DNA from: Reinekea sp. G2M2-21
GTDB lineage: Bacteria; Pseudomonadota; Gammaproteobacteria; Pseudomonadales; Natronospirillaceae
Reading direction: 5' to 3'
Length of the DNA stretch: 64,000 bases
Assembly (NCBI RefSeq): GCF_015687175.1
Contig: NZ_JADPQG010000006.1
Coordinates: 186,001 to 250,000 of the forward strand
A program made the position numbers and the translations under genes. The notes below the pieces were generated by a model. That model had not been told where the DNA came from and made no database searches. It worked only from the letters and a program-made list of their open reading frames with translations. Each line of letters opens with the position of its first letter. Within the stretch, counting starts at the first letter, position 1. This document shows positions 25,620 through 35,362 of this stretch, in pieces.

Positions 25620-26498
25620 ATATCGTTTTTTTATCGTGCACAATATTGCGCAAATACATAGCGATAGCAATGAATAGCATTTCGGTTTTTTCTGATAGCG
25701 AATTCACAGCGACGTGCGTCACGCTGTTGTTAAGTCGCGCTTCTTGCGTATACATTTTGAATACCGTGACCGAATATCATGATCGACGCTAGCATATTAA
25801 TATTTTTTTTGTTCAGGGTCGCACCAGCCCGACGATTCAGGCATGGTACTAAACAATCCTAGCCGCCGCCACAAACGACTGATCACACTTCTCAATTTCG
25901 TCTTCGACAGGTCGTTCGCGACGGCCTTCCCTGGCCGGCTCACTTGTTCACGCATCCCTGCTTGAACAACCTGTGAGACGCAAATTGCTTCGCGTGGTCG
26001 TTTGAAAGGCGGAGAAAACCGCGGCAAGAGCTACTTTCTCGATAGATACAACCAACCTCTAAATTCTATGTACCAAGGACTGGTGTAAATAACTGTATCG
26101 TCGCATCTGCTTTGGCTGACATGACAGACACATCGCAACGGGTTCAAGGGCATGGATGCCCTTGTAAGCGCCGCGCGTGCAGGGACGCACGCTCAAGCGA
26201 CCGTTCGAAGAAAGTGTCTGGCAGAGCAGGAAAACCAAAGCTGGCGACAAAGGGGGGTGCAAGGGGATCTCCCCTTGGAAAGAAAGACCCTTCGAGCGAC
26301 ACTTTTGTCATGAACCAGGCCCGAATCGTCGGACCTGTGTAACCTTTAACGAAAACTATCGTCTAATGAAACCATGTCGCCTACCGCAAACGAACCCAAA
26401 CCCATATTAAAATTCAGCACTAAAACCGATTCCATCACCTGTAGTGAAACGTAACCCTGCGCACAATACCCAGTGAACCCCCTTCGCCCTTTATTGCA
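25620..26498. other. Gene-free, hairpin-rich region
   Basis: No convincing gene in 880 bp. Two structured blocks are present. At 25863-26016 an imperfect inverted repeat (CCGCC..CAAACGAC against GTCGTTTG..GGCGG) flanks about 120 bp. At 26145-26305 several perfect hairpins are nested: CAAGGGCAT/ATGCCCTTG (26145-26164), GCGTGC/GCACGC (26175-26192), CAAGGGGA/TCCCCTTG (26260-26277) inside an outer AAAGTGTC/GACACTTT pair (26211-26305). Short ORFs here follow the repeats and have no ribosome sites. Confidence 0.6.
26145..26305. repeat. Nested-hairpin element, probable mobile repeat
   Basis: Four perfect stems of 6-9 bp occur within 160 bp, two of them in a concentric arrangement. The GGGCATGGATGCCC and GCAGGGACGC elements resemble short palindromic repeats common between genes in marine gammaproteobacteria; this comparison is from memory. 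It may also be part of a structured RNA. Confidence 0.45.
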
Positions 26499-28823
26499 TC
26501 AGGTTTTAAACCGGCTGACTAAGGCCGCCAGCTCATCCGCGATGCTGAGCAATTCCCCTGTTGTGCGCGTTACGTCTTCGGTATTACCCAGAGATGTTTC
26601 ACCCAGGTCTTGAATGGTGCTGACGCTGGTTTCAATACCTTGCACGGCTTCTTTTTGTTGTCCGGCCAGCGAGTCGATGGCATCGCTGAGGGATTTAATG
26701 TCAGTCACGACGGAACGGATATTTTCCAGTTCACCGGCGGTGTCCTTAACCAAGCCAATGCTCACGGTGGCGTTCTCGTTGGACTTCTGTACCTGGTGCA
26801 CAGCCGACTCGGCGGCCTTCTGCAAACCTTCAATTTTCTGTTGTATGTCGATCGTCGCTTGTTGCGTGCGGGCAGATAAGCTGCGCACTTCATCGGCGAC
26901 CACGGCAAACCCTCTGCCCTGCTCCCCGGCGCGGGCTGCTTCAATCGCTGCGTTTAATGCCAACAGGCTGGTTTGCTCGGCAATGCCATCAATCGTCGAC
27001 AAAATCTGAGAAATACTTTCGATTTCATTCGACAGCGATTGAATGGACCCCACCGATTGCTCAGACTGTTCACCCAAACTCACCATTTCCTGTTCGCAGC
27101 GTAAGGTGGTTTCCCGGCCATTTGCGGTTGCTTCCGAAACGCGTGTCATACCGTTCTGCGCACCGGTACTATGTTCCACAATATCCGCATTCGATTGTGC
27201 AAACTGCGACATCACCTGCACAATATTGGTGGTCAGTTGCTGTTGGTGATGTACAGTGTCGCTGCTGCTCTGGGCAAACCCAGCCAACCGTTCAGAGACT
27301 GCTTTTAACGCCAAAGCTGACGCCACTACTTTTTCGACAACGTCGTGAATGTTGTTCACGAAACTGTTAAACGACACAGACAACTCACCGATTTCATCGT
27401 TACGCGATGCGCTGTCCAAGTGCACGCTTAAGTCACCGTCGCCTTCGGCAATATTCTTGAATGACAGCATCAGCGTTTTTATTGGGTTCAGAATCATACG
27501 CGATACCACGATGCCCAAACCGTACGACAAGACGATGGCAATCACCAATACGATCAACGCATACATCAGTGCGCCGCGCAGAATCCGGTCAACTTCGGCG
27601 AACACTTCGCTTTGTGACATTTCCACCACAATGGCCCAGTGGTTGTCTTTAATGGTGACCGGACCCACCGCACTTAATACCGAGTCGCCGGTGTAGTTCA
27701 CCTCCGTACTGACGGTGGTCGCCCCCTCCCGAGAGTTATTCACGTGTGGGGTATCAATCTGCAGCAGACCCACGCTGTTTCCGCGTTCACTCATCGCCTG
27801 CAATTGCGGCTGTTGCCCAACAGATGTCAACGTGTCGAGCAAGCCAGAGGCATTTTCCAACCAAAAACGGGATTGCGAACGCAGGGTGTTGTCCGCCCCC
27901 ACCAAATAGGCTTCGCCAGTTACGCCTAACCCCAGCTGCGACCATTGCTGACTGTTGGTCATAACCTGCGTTAAGCGCGCATTGCTCAGTTGCACCACCA
28001 ACGTACCCAACCGTTTTTCCAACGCGACGATCGGCGTCGCAATAAAGGCGACCGGTTGCGCAAATGCCGGAGCGTAGCTTGCGTAATCTGACAGTTGGGT
28101 TTCACCCATGGCCAGCGCCCTAGACAGTTGCCAGATCTCCCCCAGGGCGGAGTCGGCAAACGGACCGTCGACCAACGACGTGGCGTAATCGATATTCTTT
28201 TCAACGGAATACACCACGCGCCCCTGCTCGTCGATCAAATACACATCGACAAACTCAAACTGGTCGCGAACCTGCTTTAAAATGGGATGAAATTCAGAAT
28301 GATACACCTCGTAGCGCGCTGTGAATTTGCCTTCTTTCGCCGCGAACATCAGCTCACTTTTTCCGCCGATGGCGTTTTCGTTACGCGCAATATAGCGAGC
28401 TTGGTGAAACACGGCGGCATCGTCCAGTTGCGCTGCATAACCCGCGGCCTGATCGGCCGTAAAGGCATTGTCGTTACTGCGGTAGAAATCGGTGAAGGCT
28501 CCGGTGTAAAACGCGGTCAGGTCTTGGGTAAAACTTTCATCAATTTTGGGCGTCAGTGAAAAACCCGAAGTGAAATTTTCCATCGCGGTGACTGTGGCGG
28601 GGTTTTCCGCGGTATAGGTCACCACCTTAAAGGTGTTCGCAAAATAGCTTTCAACACGCTCTTTCTGTACTTCGCGCAAGGCAACCAACCGGTTCTCGAC
28701 CGACCCCGACACCAGATTGCGCACCTCCCCATTGGTGCGCAGGCCTACCGTGAGTACCGCAAAAAACAGCGTGGCAATCGCCACCATCACAATAGACACC
28801 AAGAGCTTACTTCGTAACGACAT
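26499..28823 (-). CDS. Methyl-accepting chemotaxis protein, dCache-like sensor
   Basis: About 774 residues from the ATG at 28823 (AAGGGG upstream; the longer frame adds a non-conserved N-terminus). TM1 is at about 8-28, a large periplasmic sensor at 30-415 resembles double-Cache domains ('[15 protein letters not shown]', '[13 protein letters not shown]'), TM2 is at about 418-442, HAMP about 440-495, and the cytoplasmic signalling hairpin has the conserved tip '[21 protein letters not shown]'. It controls CheA; the ligand is unknown. About 45 bp upstream, GCCGATAC resembles a sigma-28 -10 box, though no properly spaced -35 was seen. Confidence 0.93.
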   Translation of the reverse strand: MSLRSKLLVSIVMVAIATLFFAVLTVGLRTNGEVRNLVSGSVENRLVALREVQKERVESYFANTFKVVTYTAENPATVTAMENFTSGFSLTPKIDESFTQDLTAFYTGAFTDFYRSNDNAFTADQAAGYAAQLDDAAVFHQARYIARNENAIGGKSELMFAAKEGKFTARYEVYHSEFHPILKQVRDQFEFVDVYLIDEQGRVVYSVEKNIDYATSLVDGPFADSALGEIWQLSRALAMGETQLSDYASYAPAFAQPVAFIATPIVALEKRLGTLVVQLSNARLTQVMTNSQQWSQLGLGVTGEAYLVGADNTLRSQSRFWLENASGLLDTLTSVGQQPQLQAMSERGNSVGLLQIDTPHVNNSREGATTVSTEVNYTGDSVLSAVGPVTIKDNHWAIVVEMSQSEVFAEVDRILRGALMYALIVLVIAIVLSYGLGIVVSRMILNPIKTLMLSFKNIAEGDGDLSVHLDSASRNDEIGELSVSFNSFVNNIHDVVEKVVASALALKAVSERLAGFAQSSSDTVHHQQQLTTNIVQVMSQFAQSNADIVEHSTGAQNGMTRVSEATANGRETTLRCEQEMVSLGEQSEQSVGSIQSLSNEIESISQILSTIDGIAEQTSLLALNAAIEAARAGEQGRGFAVVADEVRSLSARTQQATIDIQQKIEGLQKAAESAVHQVQKSNENATVSIGLVKDTAGELENIRSVVTDIKSLSDAIDSLAGQQKEAVQGIETSVSTIQDLGETSLGNTEDVTRTTGELLSIADELAALVSRFKT

Positions 28824-29255
28824 TACTTCGCCCCTTAAACCGTTAAAAATAGGTGACTTGCCGTTCTGTATCGGCGAGGAAAGCGTTTTAATGATTAATA
28901 TCTGGCCTTTTTCGCGCCCGCTCTGTTTCAGGTTAGTTGAAATTCGCCCAAAGGCTAAACAGAGCACATGCCAGGCGCTTCACTTGGCCTTTTAGTGCGG
29001 GCACTGCGCGGTCTGCTATGCCTGTCTGCAAATGACGACACCCTAACTTATTGTTTTTATTAGAAAAATTTCTCAGCCCCGTATAAGTGTCGCTCATTTG
29101 CGACAAATCGACCCATTTGACGGGCCTTGATATCGAAAAACGCGCCTGCAGCCCTTACCACACAAGCCTTTTAAAAAACTGGCACAGCATTTGACTATAT
29201 CCCCCTGAGCTCCCTGACGAGCCAAACCCATTTTTAACCAAACGAGAGAACCATT
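28824..29255. other. Intergenic region between chemoreceptor and EF-hand genes
   Basis: A 430-bp divergent promoter region. A GCCGATAC motif (28868-28875, minus strand) could be a flagellar sigma-28 -10 element for the chemoreceptor. Nothing else coding or clearly structured was seen. Confidence 0.4.
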
Positions 29256-29543
29256 ATGAATAAATATATCTTGATAACAGCGATTGGCGCCGTTTACACC
29301 ACAGCATTTGCGGCAGACATGTCAGCAGCGGATCTGAAGTTCGATACCATCGACGCCAACCTCGACGGCGTCATCAGCCTGGAAGAAGCCACACCTTACG
29401 CAGACCTTATCGCATCATTTACAGCATTGGATCTGGACGCAGACGGTCAACTGTCAGAAGTTGAGTTCGCGGCGAAAGACGCTGACAACGACGGTGTTTT
29501 ATCCACCGAAGAGCTGAGCATGTTAACTGTGCACGCTGAATAA
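29256..29543 (+). CDS. Small periplasmic EF-hand calcium-binding protein
   Basis: A 95-residue protein with a signal peptide (cleavage near AFA-AD, residue 20) and three EF-hand-like loops: DTIDANLDGVIS, DLDADGQLSEVE and DADNDGVLSTEE, each with the D-x-[DN]-x-[DN]-G pattern that binds Ca2+. It is probably a periplasmic calcium buffer or sensor. It is followed by a strong hairpin and then by the histidine kinase cassette on the same strand, so a functional link to the sensor is possible but not shown. Confidence 0.85.
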   Translation: MNKYILITAIGAVYTTAFAADMSAADLKFDTIDANLDGVISLEEATPYADLIASFTALDLDADGQLSEVEFAAKDADNDGVLSTEELSMLTVHAE

Positions 29544-29553
29544 GAAAAAAAAG

Positions 29554-29590
29554 CAGGTATACTCCAGCGCAAATGACTGGCGTATACCTG
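29554..29590. terminator. Long hairpin between EF-hand and kinase genes
   Basis: CAGGTATAC (29554-29562) pairs perfectly with GTATACCTG (29582-29590), and an inner CCAG/CTGG extends the stem to 13 bp with one mismatch. On the plus strand no T tract follows; on the minus strand a run of T follows. It may attenuate transcription into the kinase cassette or act as a reverse terminator. Confidence 0.5.
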
Positions 29591-29654
29591 ACCAAGGTTG
29601 AGCATCACGCTGCCCGACAACGCAACACAAAGCTCACCATCTTCTCAAGAACTT

Positions 29655-31085
29655 ATGACTCTACGCATGCAATTGCCGTCCCTTCGGCATCTTATTCTGC
29701 TTGGCTTTTTCGTATCGTTGATCCCACTGTCGCTGCTGCTGTGGCAAAGCAATGCGATTCAGCGTCAGGTCAGTACCTCGTCTATTGCCTTTACCAACAA
29801 TTCCATTAACACCGTCCGGCTAGCGGTAGAAACGGACAACCTCCTGATAGATATCGAGCGGGGCATCCGCCAGTATCTGATTCTGAACAGCGACCCGCTC
29901 ATTGATTTGGCCCGTACCAATATCGACAAGTACGAATCCCTGCTGGACGACCTATGTACGCTAAACAACACCCAACTTGCGGAATTCTGTACGCAACAGA
30001 CGCAAGACATCGCCACCTTGTCGCGTACCTTTACCACTCGCCAACAAGATGTACTGAACACCGAATTTCAAACATTAAAAAAACGCCAGACAAACATGAT
30101 GCAAACGCTCTGGTTGTTCTTGGATGACGCCACACAAGAACAACAAACCTACGTGTCGCGGCAGCAAACCCGAGCAAACACCTGGTTATTGGTCATTGCA
30201 TTCGTGACATTTTGCCTGGTGGTCATCTTGAGCAGACGTTTGGCTGCGCCGGTAAAACAACTCGACGAAAAAATAAACGCCATCGGTACCGGGCATAAAC
30301 GCGAGACGGAAAAAACCGACAGTTTCTCTGGTCCGAAGGAGTTTCGCCATATTTTTGCTAAGTTGGTTTGGCTGGATGCGCGACTGCAGCAACTGGAAGC
30401 AACCCGACAATCCATTTTGCGGCATGCATCACACGAATTTAAAACCCCGTTGTCCAGTATTCTGGAAAGCTGCTCGATCCTGAACGATGAATTGACTGGC
30501 CCGCTCACACCACAACAGCGCGAAGTTATTACCCTGCTCGAAGAAAGCACCCTTCGCTTACAGGATCTCACCGAACAATTGCTGGACTACAACCGATTTT
30601 TACAGCAGCAAAAACCCAATATCACCGACGTAAACCCGAGTGCGTTATTGGCGCAGATAGCAGGCGACCATGAACTGTTGTTGCGCAAGCGCCAACAGCA
30701 ACTCACGGTGGATTGCGCCCTGAATGAGATACAAACGGATAACACATTATTTACACGCATCGTTGAAAATTTGCTGAGCAATGCTCAGGCTTATGGTGAA
30801 CAGGCAGGTAGAATTCGCATCCACTTTTACCAACAGGGTTCAACGTTGATTTTAAGCGTCGCCAACACCGGCCCACGCATTGCGACCGCGCATCTGGCGC
30901 ATTTACTGGAGCCATTTTACCGGGCCGATGTGCCCCGCCATGACTCATTACGTGGCAACGGCTTGGGACTGTCCATCGTCAATGACTGCGCACGTTTACT
31001 CGGCGGGCATGTTGAGCTGGGCAACGATGACAACTTTGACTTTATGGCGCGCGTGACCCTACCTATTTATCAGGAAACGCAGTGA
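29655..31085 (+). CDS. glrK: Sensor histidine kinase, GlrK/QseE-like
   Basis: The ATG at 29655 gives 476 residues and an N-terminus that aligns with E. coli QseE (475 residues), so it is preferred to an upstream TTG at 29598. TM1 is at about 12-31, a helical periplasmic domain at 32-175, TM2 at 177-194, HAMP, then the HisKA domain with phosphorylated His260 in RHASHEFKTP and a HATPase domain with NLLSNA and GNGLGLSI motifs. It should phosphorylate the sigma-54-dependent regulator encoded two genes downstream. In enterics this system senses envelope stress and controls glmY and virulence genes; the signal here is unknown. Confidence 0.88.
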   Translation: MTLRMQLPSLRHLILLGFFVSLIPLSLLLWQSNAIQRQVSTSSIAFTNNSINTVRLAVETDNLLIDIERGIRQYLILNSDPLIDLARTNIDKYESLLDDLCTLNNTQLAEFCTQQTQDIATLSRTFTTRQQDVLNTEFQTLKKRQTNMMQTLWLFLDDATQEQQTYVSRQQTRANTWLLVIAFVTFCLVVILSRRLAAPVKQLDEKINAIGTGHKRETEKTDSFSGPKEFRHIFAKLVWLDARLQQLEATRQSILRHASHEFKTPLSSILESCSILNDELTGPLTPQQREVITLLEESTLRLQDLTEQLLDYNRFLQQQKPNITDVNPSALLAQIAGDHELLLRKRQQQLTVDCALNEIQTDNTLFTRIVENLLSNAQAYGEQAGRIRIHFYQQGSTLILSVANTGPRIATAHLAHLLEPFYRADVPRHDSLRGNGLGLSIVNDCARLLGGHVELGNDDNFDFMARVTLPIYQETQ

Positions 31086-31690
31086 AAAATATTTTTGTTT
31101 TAGTATTGGTCAGCGTCGGGTTCTCAGCTTGCGCTAACCTCCCCGGCACCCACAACACTGCCCGCACAGCCGAGCCGACGCCGGCCGACCGCACCGAAAC
31201 CTCAACTGCTAAAACGGTGAAGGATCGCTGCGCCAATGCACAACCCACCCTTAAAGCTGACAAATGTCTGTTACCAGCCTGGCAGCATTACCTGATACAC
31301 AGCCTGCAACTTGACGAGACACAACGACAACAGCAACTGGGCCAGTTGCAACATTCAAACACCGACACGCTGAAACGTTTGTTACTGCTCACCCACCCAG
31401 ATGAACCTCTGCCAGTGCGCATTGAACACAACCGTCTTTTAGAGCAAGCCATTAACCAATACGACCCCGCGCTTCAAAGTTTTTTAACCTTGGTGGTGGC
31501 CTATAACCAAACCTTAATGACGCAAGATACGCGCGCGGATGCATCCTTGGCCACATTGAACGCCTTGTTGACCGAACTGAATGTAACCAAACAGGCACTG
31601 GACCAAGCGCAGCAGAAAATCGACGCCATTACCAACATTGAACAGCAACTGAATGCCGAAGAGTCACTGAGCCATGACAATGACCGCTAA
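31082..31690 (+). CDS. qseG: QseG-like outer-membrane lipoprotein
   Basis: A 202-residue lipoprotein starting with GTG, which overlaps the kinase stop codon (GTGA). The lipobox is FSACA with Cys17. The mature part is helical with a C-terminal coiled coil (about 160-195). Sequence conservation with E. coli QseG is low, but position between a QseE-like kinase and a GlrR-like regulator, size and lipobox all match; QseG binds QseE and is needed for its activation. The end overlaps the regulator gene by 17 bp. Confidence 0.75.
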   Translation: MKNIFVLVLVSVGFSACANLPGTHNTARTAEPTPADRTETSTAKTVKDRCANAQPTLKADKCLLPAWQHYLIHSLQLDETQRQQQLGQLQHSNTDTLKRLLLLTHPDEPLPVRIEHNRLLEQAINQYDPALQSFLTLVVAYNQTLMTQDTRADASLATLNALLTELNVTKQALDQAQQKIDAITNIEQQLNAEESLSHDNDR

Positions 31691-33077
31691 CCCGACGACC
31701 ACCTCACAGCCGGCCAATCCAATGGCGGGCCAATGCCCAAAGGTGTTGCTGGTCGACGACGACACCAGTTTACTTCGGTTGCTTTCAATACGATTAACCA
31801 GTGAAGGCTACGACATACACGCCGCAACCAGTGTCGAAGCCGCCTTGCAGCAGTTGAGCAGCCAGGTGTTTTCGGCCGTACTCAGCGACTTACGCATGCC
31901 TGGCCAGGATGGCTTGTATTTACTTGACTACATCGCGAACAACCTGCCCACGTTGCCCGTTATTTTGATGTCTGCACACGGCTCCATTACCGAAGCGGTA
32001 GACGCCACCGAAAAAGGGGCGCTTGGGTTCATTACCAAACCCATTGACCACCAAAAACTCCGCACGGTCTTAAACAACGCTATCGCCCAAACCTCATCAC
32101 ACCCAACGCACGCCTGGCACCGAGACATAATTTTTCGCAGCACGGTAATGCAACGCCTTATCGAACAAACCGGTTTAGTGGCACCGCGAGACGTGAGCAT
32201 CCTGATCACCGGCGCCAGCGGCACCGGCAAGGAGTTATTGGCCAAAGCCATTCACAAGGCCAGCCGACGGGCTGACAAACCCTTCATCGCCATTAACTGT
32301 GGTGCGTTGCCTGAACATTTACTGGAAAGTGAATTGTTCGGCCATAAAAAAGGCGCTTTTTCTGGCGCCGTCCGTGAGCACCCGGGTTTGTTTCGCGCTG
32401 CCGAAGGTGGCACCCTGTTCCTGGACGAGATAGGCGACATGCCTTTGCCACTGCAGGTGAAGCTACTGCGCGTGCTGCAGGAAAAAGCCATTCGCCCGGT
32501 CGGCGGCGTGGAAACCATTCCAGTAGACGTGCGAGTAGTGTCTGCGACCCACCGTGACCTGCCCGAGGCCATGAAAGAAGAAACCTTTCGCGAAGACCTC
32601 TACTACCGGCTGTGTGTGGTCAACCTGAGATTACCCAGTTTGAGTGAGCGGCCGGAAGATATTCCAATTCTGGCCCGACACCTGTTACAACAAAGCGCGG
32701 AAAAACACGGCATTAACGCCACACGTTTTGCCGACGACGCGTTACTGGCCATGACTCAAGCGCAATGGCAGGGCAACATACGACAGTTGGTCAACGTGGT
32801 GGAACAATGCGTCGCGTTAACCCAAACACCCGTCATCAGCTTGGCTCTGGTGAACCAGGCTATGCTGCAAACAACCAGCCATTGGCCGAGCTTAACCGAA
32901 GCCAAAGACGAGTTTGAGCGGCACTACCTTAACCGGGTATTGAAGATGACCGACGGCGTGGTATCGAAAGCAGCGGAAATCAGCGGCCGGAATCGAACAG
33001 ATTTTTATAAGCTCTTAAAAAAACACCAGTTTAACGTACAGGATTTTAAGGGCACCTCTCGCCCGGAAATAGACTGA
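31674..33077 (+). CDS. glrR: Sigma-54-dependent response regulator, GlrR/QseF-like
   Basis: A 467-residue NtrC-family regulator. The receiver domain (about 22-140) has phospho-acceptor Asp72 in LSDLRMPG; the AAA+ domain (about 155-385) has Walker A GASGTGKE, the sigma-54 contact loop GAFSGA (a conservative variant of GAFTGA), FLDEIGDM Walker B and a terminal Fis-type HTH ('DGVVSKAAEISGRNRTDFYKLL'). It is phosphorylated by the kinase of the same operon and opens sigma-54 promoters. A second ATG at 31680 is possible. Confidence 0.9.
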   Translation: MTMTANPTTTSQPANPMAGQCPKVLLVDDDTSLLRLLSIRLTSEGYDIHAATSVEAALQQLSSQVFSAVLSDLRMPGQDGLYLLDYIANNLPTLPVILMSAHGSITEAVDATEKGALGFITKPIDHQKLRTVLNNAIAQTSSHPTHAWHRDIIFRSTVMQRLIEQTGLVAPRDVSILITGASGTGKELLAKAIHKASRRADKPFIAINCGALPEHLLESELFGHKKGAFSGAVREHPGLFRAAEGGTLFLDEIGDMPLPLQVKLLRVLQEKAIRPVGGVETIPVDVRVVSATHRDLPEAMKEETFREDLYYRLCVVNLRLPSLSERPEDIPILARHLLQQSAEKHGINATRFADDALLAMTQAQWQGNIRQLVNVVEQCVALTQTPVISLALVNQAMLQTTSHWPSLTEAKDEFERHYLNRVLKMTDGVVSKAAEISGRNRTDFYKLLKKHQFNVQDFKGTSRPEID

Positions 33078-33133
33078 TGTCCTGACGGCATCCTGTTATC
33101 GTAACCGGACCGACACAGCAGGAGCTCCTCCCA

Positions 33134-33838
33134 ATGACGGACCAACTGATCTACTGGCCACTACCATTTCGCGGCAATTTTATCCGCCTAACGCTTGAAC
33201 TCGCCGGTGTGGCCTATACCGATACCAACTTCCAGGACGTCATCACCTGGAAAAACCAGCCACCACAGGCCAAAGAATTGCCCGCCATGGCACCGCCCTA
33301 CTTCATCGACGCCAGTAACGGCCTTGCCTACAGCCAACTGCCGATGATCATGCAACACCTCGCCGAAAGGCACAGCCTGTTGCCAGACAATGACTACCAA
33401 CGGAAGCTGTGTTTGAAAATGATGTTGGACGCCAGTGACATCCTACTGGAAATTACCCGCCACCACGGTATGACCATGTGGCGTCAAGATGACTGGCATG
33501 ACTTCCGCAGCCAGCGCCTGCCGTTGTGGATGCAGATATTCGAGCAAACGTACCTAAAGTACGGCCAGCCTGGCGCGCCGTTTTTCTTCGGTGACCGCCT
33601 CACACAAGCCGACATCGTCGTTTACGGCCTTTGGGGTACCATGACCACGCGCCTGCCGCAACTGCGTGCAGACCTAACACAACATGCCCCGGAAATGGCA
33701 AGACTGAGCGACCGCATAGCCGAACAAACGGCAATAGCGGCATTTGAAACCCGACAGCAACACGACATGGGCAGCCTGTATTGCGGCGGGGAAATTGAAA
33801 AGTCGCTTCGAGCAATGTTAAAAGGCGATGCGCATTGA
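33134..33838 (+). CDS. Glutathione S-transferase-like protein
   Basis: A 234-residue GST: an N-terminal thioredoxin-like domain (about 3-80, 'YWPLPFRGNFIRLTLELAGV', with the SQLPMIMQHLAE element that stands in for the usual ESxAI glutathione-binding helix) and an all-helical C-terminal domain (about 90-215, 'FFFGDRLTQADIVVYGLW'). It probably conjugates or reduces electrophiles with glutathione. The ATG has GGAG upstream and lies 56 bp after glrR, so it may be co-transcribed. Confidence 0.85.
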   Translation: MTDQLIYWPLPFRGNFIRLTLELAGVAYTDTNFQDVITWKNQPPQAKELPAMAPPYFIDASNGLAYSQLPMIMQHLAERHSLLPDNDYQRKLCLKMMLDASDILLEITRHHGMTMWRQDDWHDFRSQRLPLWMQIFEQTYLKYGQPGAPFFFGDRLTQADIVVYGLWGTMTTRLPQLRADLTQHAPEMARLSDRIAEQTAIAAFETRQQHDMGSLYCGGEIEKSLRAMLKGDAH

Positions 33839-33851
33839 GGGCGCTCAGCGG

Positions 33852-35033
33852 TTAAGACGCCGCTTGCATTAATGACAGTTGTCGCCACTGGCTCGGAGTC
33901 ATGCCGGTTTGCTTTTTGAAATGGGTGTTGAAAACCGATTTAGAATTAAACCCGCTGGCGTAAAGGACGTCAGTGATCGACATACCGCAATTAGCGTCCT
34001 GTAGCAGGTCCTTGGCTTTGCCGATCCGCCAGTTGGCAATGTAATCCGAAAAATTGCACCCTAACCGATTGTTAATAAAGCTGGACAATTCCCGTCCCGG
34101 CACTCCGAGCTTACGTGCAACCTGAACCAATGTGAGGTTTGGATCAAGATATGGCTGATGTTCACGCATAAATTGGTCGAGCTGGTCACTCAGCTGCGTC
34201 CAATGTTCGTTATCTTGCTCTGGTAGCCTGTGCTCATTTTGCTGCGCTGGTGCAAAGCCTGATATCTCAGCTTCTTCATCGCTGAGCGTATTGCGCCGGT
34301 CAGACCCCAGAATCAAATCAATAATCAGCAGCGTCACAACCACATAAATCCACAAACCCATCACCGTCGTCACTACTTGCATGGCTTCAAATGCCTGAAT
34401 ATGCACCAGATAGGCACGTGAAATGTTGAGCAAGAGCTGAATACAATAAGCACCGGCAAATACTTTCAGTAGCCGGTAGCTGCTTTCCAGTGTGTTGGAA
34501 CGCACTTGTTGGAGTGATTTGTGATGTCGATGAACCAGCCGCATCAGCAGAATGATCTGCACCACATAAATGAGGATGACCAGAGTCGACAACCAAGGCC
34601 AGTTGATAGGGTGGGTTTGCCAGCCACCTTCCCAATAGGCAATTTGCACATCACGCGGCTGCAAGTGATAGAAAAACAACGCAGCACCGCCCTTCAATAA
34701 CACCGGCAGGCAATGAAACGCGTCATACCAATGCAAACGAAACTGTTCCATATAACTCCGACGGGCATATAGGTACACCAACCCCGGGAGCGCGGTTGCG
34801 AACATTTTGCCAATGTTGCCGAATTGTGGGTAATGCAGATATACCATCGTCTTTTCGAGCGCCATGTCGAATAAGACGATGGCAATCAGAAAAAACAATG
34901 TCGCCAGCGACCGCGAGTACACAGGGGCTTTTTCGCCTTTCAAAAACGCAAACACCGAACCGGCAACGGTAAGCTGCGCGGCTGCGACCACATAAACAAT
35001 AATCTGAAGGCTGAAGTTACTGAAAAAATTCAT
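33852..35033 (-). CDS. AraC-family regulator with N-terminal membrane domain
   Basis: About 393 residues from the ATG at 35033; an upstream in-frame start at 35120 would add 29 residues. Six or seven hydrophobic helices occupy residues 10-230 and an AraC-type double HTH occupies roughly 285-390, ending in 'GFNSKSVFNTHFKKQTGMTPSQW'. Membrane-embedded AraC regulators of this kind sense envelope or extracellular signals directly. The target is unknown; the divergent gene is the large FN3 lipoprotein 330 bp away. Confidence 0.85.
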   Translation of the reverse strand: MNFFSNFSLQIIVYVVAAAQLTVAGSVFAFLKGEKAPVYSRSLATLFFLIAIVLFDMALEKTMVYLHYPQFGNIGKMFATALPGLVYLYARRSYMEQFRLHWYDAFHCLPVLLKGGAALFFYHLQPRDVQIAYWEGGWQTHPINWPWLSTLVILIYVVQIILLMRLVHRHHKSLQQVRSNTLESSYRLLKVFAGAYCIQLLLNISRAYLVHIQAFEAMQVVTTVMGLWIYVVVTLLIIDLILGSDRRNTLSDEEAEISGFAPAQQNEHRLPEQDNEHWTQLSDQLDQFMREHQPYLDPNLTLVQVARKLGVPGRELSSFINNRLGCNFSDYIANWRIGKAKDLLQDANCGMSITDVLYASGFNSKSVFNTHFKKQTGMTPSQWRQLSLMQAAS

Positions 35034-35362
35034 TCGACTTTTCGTAAGACTGAGAAGCAGGCATAACCTGGGAGCGATTCGGTAAACCGTAAATATACAC
35101 GGCAGAGGAAACGGCGACAATTTAAAACCTCACTATTACCAAACGATATATAGTCAGTCTTAAAAGAAATAACCGGAGTGCATCGCCTCGTTTAAAGCAT
35201 CACCTTTGCGGGCGTCTACACCTCATTCTCATCATATTTTCGTATTAAAATTCAATCACTTAGCTTTTCAGTACGTTCTAAATCGTGTTTTAGAACGCTA
35301 ACACGTGACCCTTCACGCAGAATCCGTAGCGACTACACCTGATAACCTTGCGAGATACATTT

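Noticed and set aside
25797-26027. Minus-strand frame of 76 codons
   Set aside because: It spans an inverted repeat, has no ribosome site and no recognisable domain.
26112-26410. Plus-strand frames of about 76 codons
   Set aside because: They follow the nested hairpin repeat; composition is basic and low in hydrophobic residues, as expected from repeat DNA.
31082-31690. Unrelated hypothetical ORF
   Set aside because: Lipobox, overlap on both sides and position between kinase and regulator make a QseG-like role more likely.
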